Assembly: GCA_037953625.1 (NCBI GenBank)
Contig: CM075649.1
Location: 70,711,290-70,775,289 of the forward strand
Origin: Crotalaria pallida
Lineage: Eukaryota; Streptophyta; Magnoliopsida; Fabales; Fabaceae
DNA: 64,000 nucleotides
Direction: 5' to 3'
The notes below the pieces were generated by a model. The model was not told the DNA's origin. It did not search any database and worked only from the letters and a program-made list of their open reading frames with translations. Numbering within the stretch: the first letter of the stretch is position 1; every line of letters begins with the position of its first letter. Position numbers and translations under genes: made by a program. Positions 56,639 through 64,000 of this stretch are shown piece after piece.

Positions 56639-58312
56639 TGTGACACCCTTCTCATTCTACAAGTAATTAATATACTACTTATACTATTATATCGGATAAT
56701 ATATGGACTTGTAAGTATTTAGAAAATGTAGAAATAAAATTTTCCTTTCAAAGCGGGTGCACAAACCGAAACATGGAGCTCTTGGAGAGAATAACTTGTA
56801 TCGTTTTCAACATTGTTTTGAATTCGGTGTTTACTAGGATAATAAAGTCTTTTCATAAATTCAGATAGCATCGGTACTTTTGCAAAAGACATTTTCATAG
56901 TAAAATTAGGCGATACTATCCATTTTTTTCCTTTCGCGGAACTGATACCATTTTCAAATAACGTAGCCGAATTCTTTCATATAACCTTCATCAAAGTAAG
57001 CAGAAATTATAGGACTATGTAGCTAATAGAAATATAAGCATAGATTTTATATATAGATAAAAAGAGTCAGGTGATACATAGTCCCAGTATAAGTCTCCAA
57101 GATCCAGATATAAGTCCATAAAGATCTATGTCCAAAATAAAACCATAACCCTAGAGTAATCAAAAGTATATCCACAATATATACATCTCAAAAATATAGA
57201 CTCTAGAGGTGGTCTCATAGATCCGGCAACAACAATAGTAGTAGTGATAGTAGTAGCAGTCTCCAGGTAGCAAAAGCAAACATCATCATCATCAACACCA
57301 GCAGCAGCAGAGTCTCCTCCACAACATCCCCACATCGGATCCCATGATCCTCATCATGTACCATATGCACGCACCTAGGGATCATCGTCCATCCATTGAC
57401 TCCCAGTAGAATGAACGACAGGCTCGCCTCCGCTCTCATCCTCCACGGGATCCTCCTCGATCTCATCCGATGGAGAGGGTACCCTACCACTGGGTACAGG
57501 GTCAGGAGATGGTGTGACCCTAACTGGGCTCCTCGGATCAGAAGGGGGAGTCTCCTCGCGGACGACTCTCGAAGAAAAAGGGTGTGAGCGGGTAGGTCTA
57601 AAACGATAACTGTGATAAGAGCAAGCTGGCCGTGTGGGAGGTGGTCCATGATATATGTAGAACGGGGGTACGTGCATAGTGTATATGATGGGAATCCTAA
57701 ATCTACGAGGACGAAATCGAATCAGCGGGTTCGGGTGGTAGAAGGTAATCTCTACCTCTCCCTCGAACACCGCGCGATGGTCCTCATAGATCCATGTGCC
57801 ACTAGGAAGTGGCCGGATCTCGATGCAAGCGATGTAGCGTGACATCACCTACAAGGGCATAGGGGTAAGTAATTCTACACACATAATCAATAGAGCATAA
57901 ATGTATGTACAATGTAAAGATATAAACATGTAACAATAAACAACAAACACATCTAGCATTTAGCAGAAATAGGATACAAGTAGGATGCTCATACTTGTTT
58001 CATTTATCAATCTTAGTTTAAATGAGTGGCATGATGTATGAACCTAACTCTCAGGCCTAACTTCATCAATCTATGACACTCTCTGACGTCCATCCTTTAC
58101 TCCCTAGCACTCAACAGTGCGTTGTACTCCTAGGTGTACAACATTCGTATATTCGCCAAGAATGTACACGACAAGCTTGGAATCCATGCCACCCGAGCAC
58201 GTCCCGTCATCCAAACGGCCCGTCATCCAAACGGTATAACCATATCAGCATCTCACTAAGCCGACCACGTCGTCTACCATAACGTGTCATCAAGCGAGCC
58301 GTCAGTTGGCAC
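56639..58312 (-). mobile_element. Element E: truncated LTR, minus orientation
   Basis: Begins with plus-strand TGTGACACCC, resembling the TGTGACGACCC end of element B's LTR. Around 57740-57850 it aligns with B (TGGTCCTCA, CCACT/TAGG...GGCC, then CACCTACA), and the order of landmarks matches B on the minus strand: acceptor-like site at 57849, conserved frame, LTR end. The left end is intact; the rest is missing where element F begins. CCCGTCATCCAAACGG is directly duplicated near 58205-58235. Likely a diverged Tekay-type LTR of a different family from B. Confidence 0.7.
57375..57848 (-). CDS. LTR-borne 157-aa reading frame in element E
   Basis: The frame opens exactly at the predicted exon edge (GTG then ATG, 57848), immediately after the acceptor CCCTTGTAG|G, and runs 157 codons to TAG. 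The first ~50 residues (IEIRPLPSGTW, YEDHRAVFEG, HPNP, RFRPRRFRIP) are basic and match the decayed frame in element B's LTRs with mainly synonymous or conservative differences. The middle is Pro/Arg/Ser-rich; the C-terminus is acidic (EIEEDPVEDE, WMDDD). No signal peptide, membrane segment or known domain that I recognise. It may be the second exon of a spliced product. Alternatively the conservation reflects RNA structure, since a small hairpin overlaps the LPSG codons in both elements. Confidence 0.4.
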   Translation of the reverse strand: MMSRYIACIEIRPLPSGTWIYEDHRAVFEGEVEITFYHPNPLIRFRPRRFRIPIIYTMHVPPFYIYHGPPPTRPACSYHSYRFRPTRSHPFSSRVVREETPPSDPRSPVRVTPSPDPVPSGRVPSPSDEIEEDPVEDESGGEPVVHSTGSQWMDDDP

Positions 58313-58730
58313 TGTAATACCCCAATTTTTGTTCCCAAATAAATAAAAGGAATATTTAAATAAAACTAATTATATGGAATTAGTTAGTTTTATTTATTAA
58401 TTTATTGTTATATTAAAAGAATGATCCAAGGAAAAATAAGAGAAAATAATTTGGGTTCTAAAAATAAGGATTTTTGCAGTTTAGTCCTTGGAAAGGACCT
58501 AAGAGGTAATATTGGAAAGATATTTGGAGGGAAAGTGAATAAAATAATAATTTTTGAAAATCTGAGTGCGTTACTCGAGTAGCCGATCAATTTACTCGAG
58601 TAATAGTGGTGCTGAAGCTGAAGATAGTGCGTTTGATGATTCAACAATTTGGGTAATTCAAATTTTAACACCTAGCACCGACTGGATTAGTTGGAAACAC
58701 GTGTTAGCATGCATGGAGAAGGATTTTGGC

Positions 58731-58737
58731 TATAAAT
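58731..58737 (+). promoter_or_regulatory. Putative TATA box of element F
   Basis: TATAAAT within GCTATAAATTGATGG, conserved with element B. Confidence 0.6.
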
Positions 58738-59250
58738 TGATGGATTTGGTTGATGAATTTGGTGGAAATTAAGAAAAAAGAAGGGAAACTCTGTCAAATT
58801 CGGTTTTGAACCCCCTTTGTTCATAACCTTCATTCTTCACCCTCCCTTAAACACATTTGATGAGCTTGATACCTTCTTCAAGCTTGTCACAAGACCTTTA
58901 ATTTGAGACAAGAATCGTGTGTTTTGGTGGCTGGAGCAAGGAGAACGAATTGCTTGAAGTTGGGATCAAGAAACTGAAGGTTGCAGTTTCAGTTTTGAGA
59001 AGCCAAGTTCAAGCTTTCGATTTTGGTAGGTAGAGGGTCTCAAATCGTGCCATTTTGATTTCTATTTAGAGTTTGCAATGTCTAGTTTCTATATTGACCA
59101 AGATTACTCATTTTCATGTACGTTTGGTTTGTCAAATCATCACCCGAACTTGCTCTGCTGAACCTGTTTTGGAACCAAAAACAGAGCATTTGGAGTTTGT
59201 GGATTCTGTGAGTTTCTTTGCTGCCTTTGCATTTAAAAAGATTCATTGAG

Positions 59251-59258
59251 GTAAGGGA
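59251..59258 (+). other. Conserved splice-donor-like site in element F
   Basis: GTAAGGGA after TTGAG; element B has GTAAGGGA after CTAAG. About 520 bp downstream of the TATA box in F and about 515 bp in B, so both position and sequence are kept. Confidence 0.45.
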
Positions 59259-59649
59259 GAAGCTTTACTAATGCTAGAATAGATTGAGGAATTGATTTGA
59301 ATATTGGATGAACCACCATGAGGTTCAAAGGGCACTAGGTTAGGGGACAATGGCTTGGAGGCCAATTTGATCTTAAAACTGAATTGGAACATGTTAGATT
59401 TTGATATCTAAAGCTAATTGAACCTTTAATTTGATCTGAAATTGGGTAATTAAGGAATTGGTATGTGAGGTTGTGTTTTAGGTTAAAATTGGGGGAAATT
59501 GTTATGATTCTGTGATTTTGGTGTTAATGCTTGAAATTGATGCTATGAACAAGTTTAATGTAATGTATTTAAGTTGGTTTGAAGCTTAACTTTGGTAAAA
59601 ATTGGATTGGCATGAGTTTGACATATAAAAACCAGTTCAGCAGTGTTAT

Positions 59650-60005
59650 ACTGCATAATTTACTCGAGTAATTCGAGCTGTCACTCGAGTAATGTGTGAA
59701 AATTCTGATTTATCTGATGAGTGCAAGAGGATTACTCGATTAATCTGAAGTATTAATCGAGTAACACCTTAAAACTTTGAATAATTTGAAATATATGCAG
59801 TACTACTCGAGTAATAGATCTGTTAATCGAGTAATGCGAAAGGTGCAAAAATATTACTCGAGTAATTCGAGCTGTCACTCGAGTAATGCGAAAGGTGCAA
59901 AAATATTACTCGAGTAATTCGAGCTGTCACTCGAGTAATGCGAAAGGTGCAAAAATATTACTCGAGTAATCTAATGCAATACTCGATTAATAGACTCTGT
60001 TAATC
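59650..60005 (+). repeat. ACTCGAGT palindrome cluster with 52-bp tandem repeats
   Basis: Several copies of the 14-bp palindrome ATTACTCGAGTAAT and decayed relatives (CTCGATTAAT, TTAATCGAGT). Within it a 52-bp unit starting GCGAAAGGTGC repeats at 59836, 59888 and 59940. It lies in the predicted intron. Further copies near 58569 and 58593 lie upstream of the TATA box. Confidence 0.85.
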
Positions 60006-60512
60006 TATTAGTGACTGAATTGTTGTAAAAGGATCAGAATTGAATGAAGTTTAATTATGCCAAGTCCCAGCTTCGAACAACTTAAATGACATTGAATAGT
60101 ATGGGTAGTCAAAGCCATGCATAGCATCTGCATTATTTGGATTCCCACATGTGTGGAGACACATCCGAGAGGCGTGGGCATATCCTTTCGGTTGAACTCG
60201 AGGGACCTGGGTGTCTGCTCCAAAGGGTTCACGGGGGAGTGTCGGTGACCGGGGTTGCACCTTCTGTTTCCGGAAATACACACGTGCGTGTGGGCATGTC
60301 ATTTGGTGCCGGACTCGATGAGGCGTAGTCCTACGGGATACGTCGGCAACATTTCTAAGAGCTCTAGAGGTGTTGATTTATTTGCGGGCCGAGTTCGATG
60401 AGATACTCCGTGTGGGTATCGGGTATGTTTATTTTAAGGTGCCACGGAAGCCTATTTGTTGTAGTTGGCCAACAATCATGCATTGATAAGATTAGATACA
60501 TCATGACTGCAT

Positions 60513-63500
60513 ATGCTTGGTGCCCCAATGGACGTATAGGATGTAGCATGAGTCCTTGGAGGCTCTAACAAGTGTAGAATGGTTAATAGTGTATTCTAAT
60601 GGCTTAGTATCGTCTCGGAATATGTATTGGGACATATAAGAACCTTTAGAATGATCCTAAACAATGCTTGGTGCCCCAAGGGACGTATAGGATGTAGCAT
60701 GAGTCCTTTGAGGCTCTAACAAGTGTAGAATGGTGAAGAGAGTATTATAATGGCTTAGAATGGTCTAGGAATGTGTATTAGGACATATAAGAACCTTTAG
60801 AATAATCCTAAACAATGCTTGGTGCCCCAAGGGACGTAAAGGATGTAGCCTGAGTCCTTGGAGGCTCTAACAAGTGTAGAATGGTTTAATAGAGTATTCT
60901 GAAGGCTAAGAATGGTCTAGGAATGTGTATTAGGACATATAAGAACCTTTAGAATGATCCTAAACAATGTTTGGTGCCCCAAGGGGCGTATAGGATGTAG
61001 CATGAGACCTTAGAGGCTTTAACAAGTGTAGAATGGTTAATAGAGTATTCTGAAGGCTTAGAATGGTCTAGGAATGTGTATTAGGACATATATGAACCTT
61101 TAGAATGATCCTAAACAATGCTTGGTGCCCCAAGGGACGTATAGGACGTAGCATAAGTCCTTGGAGGCTCTAACAAGTGTAAAATAGTTAATAGAGTATT
61201 CTAAACGCTTAGAATGGTCTAGGAATGTGTATTAGGACATATAAGAACCTTTAGAATGATCCTAAACAATGCTTAGTGCCCCAAGGGATGTAGAGGATGT
61301 AGCATGAGTCCTTGGAGGCTCTAACAAGTGTAGAATGGTCAATAGGGTATTCTAAAGGCTTAGAATGGTCTAGGAATGTGTATTAGGACATATAAGAACC
61401 TTTAGAATGATCCTAAACAATGCTTGGTGCCCCAAGGGACGTAGAGGATGTAGCATAAGTCCTTGGAGTCTCTAACAAGTGTAGAATGGTTAATAGGGTA
61501 TTCTAAAGGCTTAGAATGGTCTAGGAATGTGTATTAGGACATATAATAACCTTTAGAATGATCCTAAACAATGCTTGGTGCCCCAAGGGATGTAGAGGAA
61601 GTAGCATGAGTCCTTGGAGGCTCTAACAAGTGTAGAATGGTCAATAGGGTATTCTAAAGGCTTAGAATGGTCTAGGAATGTGTATTAGGACATATAAGAA
61701 CCTTTAGAATGATCCTAAACAATGCTTCGTGCCCCAAGGGACGTAGAGGATGTAGCATGAATCCTTGGAGGCTCTAACAAGTGTAGAATGGTTAATAGGG
61801 TATTCTAAAGGCTTAGAATGGCCTAGGAATGTGTATTAGGACATATATGAACCTTTAGAATGATCCTAAACATTGCTTGGTGCCCCAAGGAACGTATATG
61901 ATGTAGCATGAGTCCTTGGAGGTTCTAACAAGTGTAAAATAGTTAATAGAGTATTCTAAAGGCTTAGAATGGTCTAGGAATGTGTATTAGCACATATAAG
62001 AACCTTTAGAATGATCCTAAACAATGCTTAGTGCCCCAAGGGATGTAGAGGATGTAGCATGAGTCCTTGGAGGCTCTAACAAGTGTAGAATGGCCAATAG
62101 GGTATTCTAAAGGCTTAGAATTGTCTAGGAATTGTATTGGGATATTTAAGAACCTTTAGAATGATCGTAAACAATGCTTCGTGCCCCAACAGACGTAGAG
62201 GATGTGGCATGAGTCCTTGGAGGCTCTAACAAGTGTATAATGGTTAAAAGAGTATTCTAAAGGCTTAGAATGGTCTAGGAATGTGTATTAGGACATATAA
62301 GAACCTTTAGAATGATCCTAAACAATGTTTCGTGCCCCAAGGGACGTAGAGGATGTAGCATGAGTCCTTGGAGTCTCTAACAAGTGTAGAATGGTTAATA
62401 GGGTATTCTAAAGGCTTAGAATGGTCTAGGAATGCGTATTAGGACATATAATAACCTTTAGAATGATCCTAAACAATGCTTGGTGCCCCAAGGGATGTAG
62501 AGGAAGTAGCATGAGTCCTTGGAGGCTCTAACAAGTGTAGAATGGTCAATAGGGTATTCTAAAGGCTTAGAATGGTCTAGGAATGTGTATTAGGACATAT
62601 AAGAACCTTTAGAATGATCCTAAACAATGCTTCGTGCCCCAAGGGACGTAGAGGATGTAGCATGAATCCTTGGAGGCTCTAACAAGTGTAGAATGGTTAA
62701 TAGGGTATTCTAAAGGCTTAGAATGGCCTAGGAATGTGTATTAGGACATATATGAACCTTTAGAATGATCCTAAACAATGCTTCGTGCCCCAAGGGACGT
62801 AGAGGATGTAGCATGAGTCCTTGGAGTCTCTAACAAGTGTAGAATGGTTAATAGGGTATTCTAAAGGCTTAGAATGGTCTAGGAATGTGTATTAGGACAT
62901 ATAATAACCTTTAGAATGATCCTAAACAATGCTTGGTGCCCCAAGGGATGTAGAGGAAGTAGCATGAGTCCTTGGAGGCTCTAACAAGTGTAGAATGGTC
63001 AATAGGGTATTCTAAAGGCTTAGAATGGTCTAGGAATGTGTATTAGGACATATAAGAACCTTTAGAATGATCCTAAACAATGCTTCGTGCCCCAAGGGAC
63101 GTAGAGGATGTAGCATGAATCCTGGGAGGCTCTAACAAGTGTAGAATGGTTAATAGGGTATTCTAAAGGCTTAGAATGGTCTAGGAATGTGTATTAGCAC
63201 ATATAAGAACCTTTAGAATGATCCTAAACAATGCTTAGTGCCCCAAGGGATGTAGAGGATGTAGCATGAGTCCTTGGAGGCTCTAACAAGTGTAGAACGG
63301 CCAATAGGGTATTCTAAAGGCTTAGAATTGTCTAGGAATTGTATTGGGATATTTAAGAACCTTTAGAATGATCGTAAACAATGCTTCGTGCCCCAACAGA
63401 CGTAGAGGATGTGGCATGAGTCCTTGGAGGCTCTAACAAGTGTATAATGGTTAAAAGAGTATTCTAAAGGCTTAGAATGGTCTAGGAATGTGTATTAGGA

Positions 63501-64000
63501 CATATAAGAACCTTTAGAATGATCCTAAACAATGCTTCGTGCCCCAAGGGACGTAGAGGATGTAGCATGAGTCCTTGGAGTCTCTAACAAGTGTAGAATG
63601 GTTAATAGGGTATTCTAAAGGCTTAGAATGGTCTAGGAATGTGTATTAGGACATATAATAACCTTTAGAATGATCCTAAACAATGCTTGGTGCCCCAAGG
63701 GATGTAGAGGAAGTAGCATGAGTCCTTGGAGGCTCTAACAAGTGTAGAATGGTCAATAGGGTATTCTAAAGGCTTAGAATGGTCTAGGAATGTGTATTAG
63801 GACATATAAGAACCTTTAGAATGATCCTAAACAATGCTTCGTGCCCCAAGGGACGTAGAGGATGTAGCATGAATCCTTGGAGGCTCTAACAAGTGTAGAA
63901 TGGTTAATAGGGTATTCTAAAGGCTTAGAATGGCCTAGGAATGTGTATTAGGACATATATGAACCTTTAGAATGATCCTAAACATTGCTTGCTGCCCCAA
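60513..64000 (+). repeat. Satellite block 5, about 23 monomers
   Basis: Same satellite and orientation, continuing past the window. Dominated by GACGTAGAGG and GCTTCGTGCC variants. A marker GATGTAGAGGAAGTAGC recurs at 61591, 62496, 62949 and 63703, and AACAGACGTAGAGG at 62188 and 63395, spacings close to 3, 5, 6 and 8 monomers, showing recent block duplications. Confidence 0.96.

Larger units (their letters stand above)
58313..60512 (+). mobile_element. Element F: truncated LTR, plus orientation
   Basis: Begins TGTAATACCCC, a typical LTR start. It has GCTATAAATTGATG in common with B's core promoter (58729), a donor-like GAG|GTAAGGGAG at 59251 aligned with B's donor and its downstream GCTAGAAT, and ACTCGAGT palindromes as in B. 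It is therefore a related Tekay-type LTR read left to right. It stops near 60512 at ATGC, shared with the satellite (CAATGCTTGG); the 3' part of the LTR is absent. It may have inserted into element E, which is in the opposite orientation. Confidence 0.72.

Noticed and set aside
58566..58772. Plus-strand 68-codon frame in element F
   Set aside because: Spans the TATA box and ACTCGAGT palindromes, so it is promoter sequence.

Overview
The window is plant heterochromatin, most probably from a eudicot pericentromere or centromere-proximal satellite domain. Two things point there: about 24 kb of a head-to-tail satellite with a 151-bp monomer, always in the same orientation, and Ty3/gypsy LTR retrotransposons of two plant-specific lineages (a Tekay-like chromovirus and an Athila/Tat-like element). 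I see no host protein-coding gene, rRNA, tRNA gene or CRISPR array. The species cannot be named from the sequence.

Layout: satellite block 1 (1-6286); element A, a 5.05-kb solo LTR with a perfect 5-bp target duplication (6287-11333); satellite block 2 (11334-17790); element B, a Tekay-like chromovirus on the minus strand with two 2932-bp LTRs (17791-37567), whose pol is split by element C, a complete nested Athila/Tat-like copy (21407-31367); a truncated second piece of a B-family element attached to B's right-hand LTR (37568-38914); satellite block 3 (38915-45814); element D, a second copy of the C family (45815-55781), also carrying an extra truncated internal piece on its right (55782-55989); a short satellite block 4 (55990-56638); two abutting LTR fragments of opposite orientation, E and F (56639-60512); and satellite block 5 (60513 to the window edge).

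History as read from the sequence: the satellite amplified in multi-monomer units (a 5-monomer unit near 755 bp at the left, 3-monomer and longer units elsewhere), and retroelements then inserted into it. A and C keep readable target duplications. B and D end on the right in internal fragments fused to satellite at short microhomologies, so ectopic recombination has reworked both loci. All coding regions belong to retroelements and most are broken by stops or frameshifts. D is the least damaged: one in-frame stop separates gag-protease from pol.

The least expected signals are in the long LTRs. Two diverged LTRs (B and E) share a splice-acceptor-like site followed by a reading frame that is conserved at the amino-acid level through synonymous and conservative changes. 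B and F share a strong splice-donor-like site. Element A carries a run of about nine hairpins with six-base loops whose stems show paired changes. B and F carry many copies of an ACTCGAGT palindrome.
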